Shown: piece after piece, positions 22,721 to 34,013 of the stretch | Numbering within the stretch: position 1 is the stretch's first letter | How the letters are laid out: each line of letters opens with the position of its first letter | NCBI GenBank assembly: GCA_021464415.1 | Contig: JAKCWG010000745.1 | Location: 38,234 to 102,233 of the forward strand | Origin: Lonicera japonica | Lineage: Eukaryota > Streptophyta > Magnoliopsida > Dipsacales > Caprifoliaceae | Reading direction: 5' to 3' | DNA length: 64,000 nt | Notes under the pieces: model-generated | Databases searched by the model: none | Told to the model about the DNA's origin: nothing | Seen by the model: only the letters and a program-made list of their open reading frames with translations | Position numbers and translations under genes: made by a program

Positions 22721-24240
22721 TGTAACACCCCCGCCTTAATATACAGGACAACACCCGTAATTAAGACCTGGAGTGTTACTAACCCATCTTACATAGACTA
22801 AAATGGGTATATATGTAAATACATAAAGAAATTCAAATAGTAATATCATGCGTGTTAACAATATTTTCATAATCGTACTGATGATGATAGTACCGTACAT
22901 AAACATGCATACATGCATACAGTCGTGACACAAAACCAATTAAATAAGTTCAAGCAATATGTAACACTTCAGTCTAGCCGAGGCTTCCCAAGATAACATA
23001 TAAACAACAAATTGATGAATCCGTATCAGAGCTCTCTATTTCGATCCCGAACCCGCCGTCTCATTAACATCACACGTCCCCTGTGTACCTGTAATCGTTA
23101 GAAAACGGGGTGAGCTCACACCTCAGTAGGGGGTGAAGGGCATATATTCAAAAAAATAGGTTTATAAACATATCTTTCAAACCACGTGTAATTCATTAAT
23201 ATCAACAAGAACCATGTTCATCAATTGACTACACATGCACATGCTAATGCAATTTACCTCCCATGTCAACTGATTACCATACCGTAGAGAGCCTGAGCTG
23301 TAAGTATATTCCCATGCCACCGAGATATCGAATCATCAAGCTGATACCCTGGGATCAATTGTCCCGATCCCATATGAATATAGATAGCAATAGTCCCGAG
23401 ATGTCGAATCATCAAGCTGATACCCTGGGATCAATTGTCCCGATCCTATATGAATATAGATAGCAATAGTCATGAGATGTCGAATCATCAAGCTGATACC
23501 GTGGGATCAATCATTCCGATCCCATATAAGCATTGATAACATCCAAACTATAGTGCCTTGCCAATTTGCCTAGGTTCCCGGACTCCACACCGGTGGCTTA
23601 TAGGTGGCCAAACATTGCTCCCCCAGGGGTTTAGGGCTTTTCAACCCAAGGGCACCGGGCCCTGCCTATTTTTCTCACCCGGCAAGCACTATGAAAACAG
23701 ATATTCCATAACATGATAAAAATGAAGCTTCCATGAATTTTCCATAACATGTAACCTCCGAACAGATATATATATATATATAAATGAGCTCTCAGCATCA
23801 TGATAAGAGATAAATGGCCATTCGGTAGGCCATAAGGGAATTCGAGCTTGCTGAAGAATCTTCAAGATTGCGGTTGACACAAAAATGATGCATAACATGC
23901 ATACATGCTCTTTATGACAACTAAAAACAACACATGCCTCTTAAACTTCATTCATTATGTATCCATGTTCCTTAGTATATACATAATCCATTTACAAATC
24001 CATTTGAATATCGCCAAGCATGTATATCTAAGGAACATCACTCATAAGTCTATATTACATAAATGTTAAGTTCAAATGGCATATCTTGTTACAAATCACA
24101 TACTCATGGTTTTATGAATCATAAAACATCATCATCCTCATTAAATATCCTCCAATAATAACTTAATTAAAATTCTTAATCATCAAATATTAACATAGTA
24201 ACCGAATTGGTTAACGGAATGAATTAAAATTCGATGGCAT
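22721..24240 (-). repeat. 3' LTR of the iMet element (truncated)
   Basis: Aligns with 27087-30040 (nested LTR excluded) from TGTAACACCCCC onward. Homology stops near 24240, so about 1.08 kb of the U3 end is missing. It includes three copies of a 76-bp tandem repeat at about 23321-23550 and a short (TA)n near 23767. Confidence 0.82.
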
Positions 24241-27072
24241 TGGCATTCCTCAAGGAAATAACTTATATCTCTTTTGGTCATATCCTAAGTATCACCACAC
24301 CCATCCCTGTCTCACCTCACCCATGTCCTCACACTAGACATCCGTAAGGGCCTGTTAGACTGTTGGCGAATTCCGGTTGGTATACTTAACCATGTACCAA
24401 TCAATCCCCATTGGCACTTAGCCAACTCATATAGAACAAGCAAGGCCAACACAATTATCACTGAGTCAACAAATAAGCAACAAGAATAAAGATACAAGAA
24501 CAAGGTCAACAATGAGTGCTTTAAAACTTAATACTAGTGATAATGACCCATAATTAGTTGATATCTACCAAACGGTTTCCATAGTATACCCAACAGTCAA
24601 ATCCTTGACGGGTTAAAATAAAAAATTAAATCCAGAATTTCCATAATATAATCATCTCATCCAATGTATACTATAAAACTTATCCAATTACCGACATTTG
24701 TTCATACTTTCCATAAGTCTATCTAACATTGTCATCAATTCATGTTTGATCTAAATACCAAAAGTGTTTACTTACACGAGATTTATATCATCTATCCGTT
24801 GGCACCTAACATACCAAAATCATCTCTCTCCATAGTGCATATTTGGAAAACTTATATGAACACAATTACCTCACAACATGTGAGAAACTCATAGAACCCA
24901 AAAATTAATGTCCTACGATGACTCGAAAGACTTTCTCAAATTTAACAAAGATATACGTAACAGATGCCAAATTCAGACTTTTAGGAAACAATTCCTTCGA
25001 TTCCTCCAGTCAAGGATTTAGATAAATTTAACTTGTCAGCAAGGTAGGTGGTGTTGACAACCCAAGAGTGAACAATATCATATTATCATTGCAAGGATTA
25101 CCACACAAGGAAACATGTTAAAAGAAAACTCAACCATAGATATCCCAAATCAAAATTTAAGAATCGAATGAACCATAAAGGGTTTTGAGAATATTTCTGC
25201 ATTCCCATCTATCTTTTCAATATACCCAAAAGTTATGGGGTTACCATTTCATATCCTGCAAGGAATCTTTATGACGAAGGATACTACAAAAACAAAGAAT
25301 AGTTGAAATTCATTCCAAAACAATAAGCTTAATTCAACTTCTTTGGCTTCAATGGTTAAACTATAAATAATTCACAACTGCAATCCGTAAACGTTTATAC
25401 AATATCCTCTTCCAAATAGAAGTCTGACCTCAGTTGAAGAAAAGACCATATACCCCAACATTCTCACAAAGAATTTGAGATAACCTCAATTTACACCACT
25501 ACAATTATCATATACTCATAATACACAAATCTTACACCCAAGCATATCATCAATCACCTATAGACTTAATCAAAATATTACTCCGTAATAGAGGAAAATC
25601 ATAATAGCTTTATGCCACAATGCAAGGTGATTTCTGGTTGCTATGAAATTCCTTAACATGAGCTAAGTAGCCAATTAAATTCAATAGTCCTTCCACAAGA
25701 CCGGTTCCCTTACAAAGGTGTCACACAAAATCATTAATCTATGTCCAAAAAGTCAGAAGCATATAGATACAAAAAGTGAATAAAGATCATCTCTAAAGAT
25801 TAATACTTTATATCCACAAAAAGTTCCATAATCTATAAATTTAAATCCAAAACAATCAAGATACAAAAGTTTCTAATTTGAGAAATTTCTAAAATGGCAC
25901 ATTAAATTAGTTTCCACAATTGATCATACGTAATGCACATTACTAGTTTTACACTACCACAGAATATGCTCGTCACTTACCCAACGTCTTGATTTATCTA
26001 AAAATTTCAAACCATGTGTAAAAAGTACAGTTGAGATAGTACAAACATCACAAACTTCCTTGTCTTTTAGCATGAGATTTTCACAAGATATAGCCAACCA
26101 CCATATCATATAAGATACAATATATATACTTATGACGTGCAACCCATTATATAAAATATGCCTGCAACATTCATCTGCCGATTCTATATATCCACCACAA
26201 GAAGAAGCAACTATATTGTGAACGTACTATTCTCCCACATACTGAACACCTTACCTCAGGTGATTTAATAGACAATTAAGAAGGAAATAAACTTCTTAAT
26301 TCCTGAAAACTAAATGAAGTATGCGACTCTTTACCAATCCCTTATAGATATTGATCTATACTATCCGGGAGAACCTTCTTTTCCCATAAACCACAAGAAT
26401 GAATACTCCATTCTATGGTGACCCTATTACCGGCATCTACAACTATCCTTTGCCTCATCGTACTCGAAGAGGATTAATCATTTTGGCCACTTACGAGGTC
26501 ACTTCAAAAATTTATATCGATGAAGAGAACTTTACCTTTATTCCAAATTACATCTGGTCTCCTCTTCTCAGGAGACTAACCAAAATTTCCACGAGGTAGA
26601 ATCTAATCCAAAAGCAAGACAAACAAAATAATCTTAGGAAACAACGAGCGAGTGATGTAACGAAGCTAGAACCTGTTAACTTATTATCAAGATAATGATT
26701 CTACCTTTCTCATATGGGACACAGAAAAACACAAAAGAATTTTCCAAATAATATACTCCCATCAAGTGGTACCAAATCCCCAAGGCCAAAATACAAATGT
26801 CAAATATTAGGACTCCGAATAGGTCTAATCACAAAATACGACCATCGATAACCACAATAATCAAAATCAGCAAAGAAACAACTTGCCACATCATATGGCC
26901 TAACAAGCTCTAGATGAGCTGTAGAATACAAAACCATCCCCTGAATTCAAAGCTTAAAGACTAAACATGACTTCAAAAAGACAAAGAGTATAATTACTGA
27001 CACATACAGGAATAACGTTCAAGAATCACAACACATTTCGTCCCCATCAAGCCTAAGTACTCGCCAACCTAT
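24241..27072 (-). repeat. Interior of iMet element, no recognisable genes
   Basis: AT-rich 2.8 kb between the LTR remnant and the primer site. The longest open frames are about 60-66 codons on either strand (for example 26399-26599 plus, 25954-26142 minus) and show no gag, protease, RT or integrase motif. Confidence 0.65.
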
Positions 27073-27084
27073 GCTCTGATACCA
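27073..27084 (-). other. Primer binding site, initiator tRNA-Met type
   Basis: GCTCTGATACCA on the plus strand is the reverse complement of TGGTATCAGAGC, the standard iMet primer site. It lies two bases from the LTR edge at 27087 and sets the orientation as minus. Confidence 0.9.
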
Positions 27085-27086
27085 AT

Positions 27087-30000
27087 TGCAACACCCCCGC
27101 CATAATATACAGGACAAAACCCGTAATTAAGACCTGGAGTGTTATTAACCCATCTTAGATTGACTAAAATAGGTATATATGCAAATACATAAAGAAATTC
27201 AAATAGTAATATCATGCGTGTTAACAATATTTTCATAATCGTACTGATGATGATAGTACCGTACATAAACATGCATACATGCATACAGCCGTGACACAAA
27301 ACCAATTAAATAAGTTCAAGCAATATATAATACTTCGGGCTAGCCGGGGCTTCCTAAGATAACATATACACAATAAATTGATGAATCCGTATCAGAGCTC
27401 TCTATTTCGATCCTGAACCCGTTGTCTCATTAACATCACACGTCTCCTGTGTACCTGTAATAGTTAGAAAACGGGGTGAGCTAACAGCTCAGTAGGGGGT
27501 GAAGGGCATATATTCAAAAAAACAGGTTTATAAACATATCTTTCAAACCACGTGTAATTCATTAATATCAACAAAAACCATGTTCATCAATTAACTACAC
27601 ATGCACGTGCTAATGCAATTTACCTCCCGTGTCAACCGATTACCATACCGCAGAGAGCCTGAACTGTAAGTGTATTCCCATGCCACCGAGATATCGAATC
27701 ATCAAGCTGATACCCTGTGATCAATTGTCCCGATCCCATATGAATATAGATAGCAATAGTCCCGAGATGTCGAATCATCAAGCTGATACCCTGGGATCAA
27801 TTGTCCCGATCCCATATGAATATAGATAGCAATAGTCCTGAGATGTCGAATCATTAAGCTGATACCGTGGGATCAATTGTCCCGATCCCATATGAATATA
27901 GATAGCGACAGTCCTGGGACCAATCGTTCCGATCCCATATAAGCATTGATAACAACCAAACTATAGTGCCTTGCCAATTTTCATAGGTTCCCGGTGTGAG
28001 AATCCGGACCCGCGACCCGAGAGAAGAGGAGAAAGTCCTCGTTCTCGGTTTTTATTTGAAAATGTGTTTTGTAGAGTCGCCAGTTTGTTTTACGAGAAAA
28101 CAAACAAAAGATCGTACGAAGGACAATTCGAAACGAATTATCCTTCATACGTTTGAAACCAGAGATTTATTTTGAAAATTGACTTTGCTAGGGTTCGGGA
28201 ACTACGTTACGAATTGGGAAGGTGTTAGGCACCCAATTCGCCCTTTCGGTCTCTTAATGGATCATGCATCTAATTCCTATTTTAGATATCTTGCAAGTAG
28301 TTCGAATTGTTTTCAGAATAATTCTTTCCGGATAAATTTAGTTTAAAACAATATTTTTGAAATCAGACTCGAGCTTTGCGAGCGCCTACGTATTCATTCG
28401 TAGAATGAAATCAGAGTCTCGTAGTTCCTTTCTTTGGAAACTATTTTTTGTTTTTGTTGGTTTTGAAAATGTGTCAAAACGAATTTTAGTTTTCTTGTAA
28501 AACTTAGAATGGACTAGTTTAGAAAACAGTGAACTTCTTTGCAAGTTATCTAATTTTCTGTATTAAAAATGTAATACCGAAATTTAGAGAAGTGGTAGAA
28601 AGTTATACCTGCTGCGCTTGGAGAAGATAGGAGAGCCTTGCCTTGCCTTCCTTCTCTCTCTAGAACTTTCTCTCTCTAAAGCTTTCTCTCACTAACTTCC
28701 TCTCACTAGCCTTCTCTCTCGCTAGCCTTCTTTCTCAGAATTTCTCTAAAAATGATTTTCTCAAAACTTTTGACAAAGCTCCTACTTACCAAAAATACTA
28801 TTGAATGTTGATGCCCAAAATGGGATCCCAAGGGTCCTATTTATAACAACATTTTCGCCAAAAAACGCTCCAAAAGAGGCCAGCCGCAGGGGTAGCCGCA
28901 TGGGGTGCGGCTGGGGCGTGCGACAGGGGTGTGCCAGCCGTACGGCTGGCAGGTAGCCATACGGTTGGGCGTGCGGCTAGGGGGTGCGGTTAGGAGGTGC
29001 CAACCGTACGGTTGGCAGGTAGCCGTACGGTTGGGCGTGCGACAGGGGGGTGCGGCTGGCTCATAAAAAATGCGCAGGAGCGCTCGGAAAAAACCAAATT
29101 TTCTAACGGGGCGCTGCCCCGCACCCCGCGACCTGACCGATCCCCGTCCTAGTAAGCGAAGAGGCAACAAGGGTTATCTTAGACTCCCAACGCGTCCAAA
29201 ATTGGAGTCTTTCCTATCAGTCTTTCTACATGCATGACGACTCATGATAAATGCAGGATGCTTAAAGAAAACCAATATTCGCACGAGAGTCGTGGATTGG
29301 GGTGTTCACACCCGGACTCCACACCGGTGGCTTATAGGCGACCAAACATTGCTCCCCCAGGGGTTTAGGGCTTTTCAACCCAAAGGCACCGGGCCCTGCC
29401 TATTTTTCCCATCCCGGCAAGCACTATGAAAACAGATATTCACATCACCCTTGGTCATCCGCGACCAAGTACAATCATTTCCAAGAGATCAATCAACCAA
29501 TCATATCCGATAAGACAATATCAAGATAAAAATGAAGCTTCCATGAATTTTCCATAACATGTAACCTCCGAATATATATATATATATAAATGAGCTCTCA
29601 GCATCATGATAAGAGATAAATGCCCATTCGGTAGGCCATAAGGGAATTCGAGCTTGCTGAAGAATCTTCAAGATTGCGGTTGACACAAAAATGATACATA
29701 ACATGCATACATGTTCTTTATGACAACTAAAAACAACACATGCCACTTAAACTTCATTCATTATGTATCCATGTTCCTTAGTTTATACATAATCCATTTA
29801 CAAATCCATTTGAATATTGCCAAGCATGCATATCTAAGGAACATCACTCACAAGTCTATATTACATAAATGTTAAGTTCAAATGGCATATCTTGTTACAA
29901 ATCACATGCCCATGGTTTTATGAATCATAAAACATCATCATCCTCATTAAATATCCTCCAATAATAACTTAATTAAAATTCTTAATCATCAAATATTAAC

Positions 30001-31128
30001 ATAGTAACCCAATTCGTTAACCAAATGAATTTACTCAAATTATGGAGTGGACTTTGGAATATTTAAGGAAATATTCAAGATTCCCGCATAGGAATCAATA
30101 CCGCACACCAATCTTGTAAAATTCACCAAAAATTCATTCCTTATCCTTTTTAGGTAATTCCAAAGCCATAATTTAGGTATTAAACTATATTTTAAAATAC
30201 ACACTTGATATTTCACTTTTAAATCTTTCTTAATCATAAAACATCGTGTTGTAAGCCATGTTTAGATAACTAAGAAAAATGAAATGAAACCATGATGATA
30301 TTCATGAAATAAGGCCAAAATTTCAAGTTTAAAAGCATATAAACCCCTACCTCGATTTATGAGTGAGAAAGAAGAAATAAATTTGTTGCTTCAAGCCTTC
30401 CCTAAAGAACCCTCAAGGTAGAAGATGATGAATAGGAAGCTAGGAGGTGTTTCAGATGTTTTTCGATGTTTAATCCTTCGATCAGGAGTGAAAATAGGTA
30501 AGAGACGCTCAAAAACACCTATCTTTCTCTTTCTAGAACTCTCTAGAGTTTAGTGGAAGTGGCTGGTTCGAAAATGGTTGAAAAATGGCTTAAAACGAGC
30601 TAAAACCGAGTTTAAGTCGGTTGCTACAGTAACTCGCGCAAATTTTTTGGTTCTGGAGCACTGTTTTTGTTTTGGCCATAACTTTTGACTCGGAACTCCG
30701 ATTGAGGTAGCGATGTGCCGAACGCTAAGAGGAAGTTTTTCCAAATTATGGACTCATGTTTCCAAGAAATTCACCGAAGACAGCGCTCTGCCGAACGCTA
30801 TCAAACCACCAGAATTTAGCGATGTGCCTACTTTGCGCCCTGTTTTGACCCATGAGGAGTGCGAATTAGCTTTCGAGCAAAACAAGAAAGTTGTAGAATG
30901 ATGCAAATACTAGACATATGCGCTAGCGAAACTTCAATCGGATAAGTAACGGAGGAATTACGATAGCCCAAAGTTAGCTTAAATTAACGAATCACAAAGA
31001 ACCAAAAACTTCCTATTTACCAACCGAAATTAATTCGGACCACCCGAATCGCTAAAAGATCACTTATATGAGTGTAAAGAAATCTAATACAACATACTTA
31101 ACATTAATATGAACACGGGGTGTTACAA
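27087..31128 (-). repeat. 5' LTR of iMet element, containing a nested LTR
   Basis: About 2.72 kb once the nested L1 solo LTR (27995-29310) and its duplication are removed, close to the 2660-bp solo copy at 54549-57208. It contains three to four copies of the 76-bp repeat at about 27685-27930. The outer end reads GGGGTGTTACA(A). Confidence 0.86.
27995..29310 (-). mobile_element. L1-family solo LTR with CCCGG target duplication
   Basis: A complete 1316-bp L1 LTR in minus orientation, with ends TGTGAGAATCCGG and GGTGTTCACA. It is flanked by CCCGG at 27990-27994 and 29311-29315. The sister LTR at about 23580 is uninterrupted (TTCCCGGACTCCACACCGG), giving a perfect empty-site control. It contains a minus-strand TATA box at 28839-28846 and the conserved inverted repeat at 28210-28240. 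Confidence 0.95.
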
Positions 31129-31307
31129 TCAATGGTGATTTGGAAAAAACCCAACATCGGTTGAACTCTAAGAAGGGACGAGTGTGTTATCTTATAAAAT
31201 TTGGGGTGCTTTAAACCAAGGGTGATATTAACATCTGAAAAACTTTACAAAGACATTTTCATAAATCAAAATTGCGCAAGAAGCCACCAGACTCACCATA
31301 TTGCATG

Positions 31308-33299
31308 TGTTGACCTTAAAGTCAATTAATCTTATTTTGATAATTACAATAAGTTAATAAAGTGTTATTTAACTCGGTTGTTCCAATGATGATAGCCATT
31401 TTAACCGATATATCTTCTGACCAAGTGTAACTTCAAACCAAAGCAATCAAAATCTCACACAAGCTTTACAAACGCCTCTACTCACAAGAAATGAACTCAA
31501 GTGATATACATGTACTATACAAAGCCAAGAAAAGATCTAGATCATCAAGCAAGTGAAGATATGCACAATAATGATCTCCACATGTTCTACAAGTTATCAA
31601 AACTAAGAAAGGATCAAGAACATTAAACAAGTAAAGATACGCACAAGAAAATCAAGCATCACGAAGACTCGAATTATCATTAAATGGAGTGAGTGCTTAG
31701 ATTTTATGTAAATATATTTTATTGATCAAATCCCTATAGCTCAAATATATTCTTTCATTTTTTAAAGATTGATTCAAACTAGCTTGAAAATGAATTTATT
31801 TGAAAAACATCATTTTACAAAAATCGAGTTTCAAAATAAATTCATATTATTTTTAAATGATCATATTTTAAGTTTTAATAAAAATAGGTATCTTAGAAAA
31901 ATATCTTTGAAGTTCAAAAATCATTAGAATTTTATTTGAAACTAAATTATTAAATTGCATAAATATTTTTATTTTACGCTTAAAATTCGCTCAATTTTTG
32001 CCCAGTTTTGATCTAACGGTAAGATGGAGGCCTTCCCGAACACCGATCATTTTGAAATTTTTACAGTAGTTAGAAAACATATCCTGGCAATTTTGACTAA
32101 AATTTGAGCATGATCCAACGGTCAAAGTGGGAGAAAATAACAAAACAAATTTGAATTTTTTGTCAAAACTAGCTGTTGGAAAATTTGAAAATGTATACCT
32201 TGGAGCCAAAACCTCTCTTAATCATCCCCAACGGCCATATGGTTGTGCAAGCTATAAATATGAGGTCCTAGACATGTTTTAATACACCTTGAATCATTCT
32301 AATACTCTATTATTCATATATTCAAATATATAAAGATTCAAGAACACATTTTGATCAATCTTTCATTTTTGAGCTATATACTTTGATCAATTTTGATATC
32401 TCTTAGTGTGAGCTTCATTTGTATTTTGTCATATACAAGAGAGATATTGTACATTGGTGTTTGTCACCAAAACTCATTTTGAATCATAATTGTGAGAGGT
32501 GTATCTCATAGATTAGCAAGAAAGATTTCTTGTGAGCGTATTGAGGGTGTTTCAATACTTGTAAGAGTGTGTGAGAAGAATACACTTGTAGATGTTTGAT
32601 CTTCACCCGGAAGGAGATCGGTTATAGTGGAAATTCTCGGGGAACTAACCGAGCGCGGAGTAGGGGAACAAGCCGAACCGTGTGGACAAAAAATCTTCGA
32701 CTTCAATCGGTTCAATCTTTCTATCTCTTGCTCTATTATATTGTTCTATTTATTCATTGTGTTTGGAATTAACTTTGTTCTTGATTGCTTGATAAATATA
32801 GACATCGAATATTTTTAAATCCATTTGTATTTTGTCATATACAAGAGAGATATTGTACATTGGTGTTTGTCACCAAAACTCATTTTGAATCATAATTGTG
32901 AGAGGTGTATCTCATAGATTAGCAAGAAAGATTTCTTGTGAGCGTATTGAGGGTGTTTCAATACTTGTAAGAGTGTGTGAGAAGAATACACTTGTAGATG
33001 TTTGATCTTCACCCAGAAGGAGATCGGTTATAGTGGAAATTCTCGGGGAACTAACCGAGCGCGGAGTAGGGGAACAAGCCGAACCGTGTGGACAAAAAAT
33101 CTTCGACTTCAATCGGTTCAATCTTTCTATCTCTTGCTCTATTATATTGTTCTATTTATTCATTGTGTTTGGAATTAACTTTGTTCTTGATTGCTTGATA
33201 AATATAGACATCGAATATTTTTAAATCCATTTTAAAAATACGATTAAGTTTTAAAAACCCTATTCACCTCCCCCCCTCTAGGGTATTTTCTGACCTACA
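31308..33299 (+). mobile_element. Solo LTR (1992 bp) with GCATG target duplication
   Basis: Begins TGTTGACCTTAAAG and ends TTTTCTGACCTACA. It is flanked by GCATG at 31303-31307 and 33300-33304. Tat-A is contiguous at the matching site (12671-12700). A TATA box (TATAAATA) is at 32253-32260. The CCCTATTCACC, CCCCCCTCTAG tail resembles the LTR ends of Copia SIRE/Maximus elements; that family call is from memory and tentative. It holds a 406-bp tandem duplication. Confidence 0.87.
32416..33227 (+). repeat. 406-bp tandem duplication inside the solo LTR
   Basis: 32416-32821 and 32822-33227 are nearly identical; the one difference I found is G versus A in ACCC(G/A)GAAGG. Both units begin at CATTT and the same CATTT follows the second unit, giving a 5-bp microhomology at the junctions. 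The paired 63- and 69-codon ORFs in each unit are by-products. Confidence 0.93.
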
Positions 33300-33690
33300 G
33301 CATGCATATCTCATGTTTTCTATCATAAACGACATATTTATCATAATTTTCTCAAAACAAAAAAATTTGAATTGAAGCGTACTAGTACACGTCGGTGAAT
33401 CTTGTGCCCCAAAGGCTTCATTATAAGCCACGAATGATCTTTCAATAAAGGCCAAAGTGCTATCTGATGATACATCAATCTCCATTAGATCCGTTCGACC
33501 CCATAGGGTCCCTCAAAACCAACACATAATATTATTACGCATAAAAAGTGCTGATAAACGCATAATATTGTTATGCATAAGCTCCTTTTCGGAGCCGCTT
33601 AACGTGTTTACTATTCTAATTTTGCCCAATTATGCACTTATCTTGAGATTAGTGCCATAGCGAGTTTTGAATCTAACGTGGCCCAAGTTA

Positions 33691-34013
33691 GTGTATATTT
33701 TGTAATTTTCCATGTGTTTGTAGGACTGGGATACAATGGCACTGCTTAGAGTTAATCAAGAGTAAGCTTGGAGGTTTGCAAAGTGCTGAGTGAAAAAGTC
33801 CCAGACCTATGATCGATCATGGGTAAAGCCATGATCGATCATGGCTTGTAAATTTTTTGGTAGTGCACTTTCATGATCGGTCATGGCCTGGTGAGGACGC
33901 CTACTACCTGCTCCCTTTTGCAAGATTTTGGGGATTAATGTTCCCAGATATTTTTCCTTATTTTTTTAAAATTTCTTAGTTATTTTGTGGCTAGTTTAAG
34001 GCTTATGGATTAT
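33691..34013 (+). repeat. Athila-2 5' LTR, first part (U3)
   Basis: The right part (from 33904) aligns with the start of the window (Athila-1 LTR). The upstream part holds iterated CATGATCGATCATG palindromes, also found after the Athila-2 pol at 58140-58257, so these are most likely U3 sequences. The start at 33691 (TGTATATTTTG) is a guess; 33538-33690 is unassigned. It is interrupted at 34013 by the L1 multimer. Confidence 0.7.
33809..33885 (+). promoter_or_regulatory. Athila-2 U3 palindromes
   Basis: Three palindromic sites: ATGATCGATCAT at 33809-33820, CATGATCGATCATG at 33830-33843, and the one-base variant CATGATCGGTCATG at 33872-33885. Four more lie at 58140-58257 with the same relative arrangement. 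Function unknown. Confidence 0.75.

Larger units (their letters stand above)
22721..31128 (-). mobile_element. tRNA-iMet-primed LTR element without recognisable gag or pol
   Basis: A minus-strand gypsy-like element inserted in Tat-B. TCAAT is duplicated at 22716-22720 and 31129-31133, with one extra A before the right copy. Tat-A is contiguous at the matching site (12493-12515). LTR termini are TGTAACACCCC-type. The 5' LTR is 27087-31128 (with a nested L1 solo LTR), the primer site 27073-27084, the interior 24241-27072, and the 3' LTR remnant 22721-24240. I find no gag or pol motif in the ~2.8-kb interior, so it resembles a large retrotransposon derivative. The TGTAACACCCC start and iMet primer suggest chromovirus (Tekay-like) affinity. 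Confidence 0.85.
22069..33537 (+). repeat. Tat-B noncoding 3' region, multiply interrupted
   Basis: Second plus-strand copy of the Tat tail, present as 22069-22720, 31129-31307 and 33305-33537. These three pieces join into one contiguous alignment with Tat-A 10360-12900. The interruptions are the iMet element (22721-31128) and the 2-kb solo LTR (31308-33299). Homology to Tat-A fades near 33537. No gag is attached to this copy; its upstream side is occupied by the L2 LTR. Confidence 0.8.

Noticed and set aside
23760..23785. TA microsatellite as a meaningful locus
   Set aside because: A short (TA)n run is common to all three LTR copies (23767, 29575, 55555) and is ordinary low-complexity sequence.
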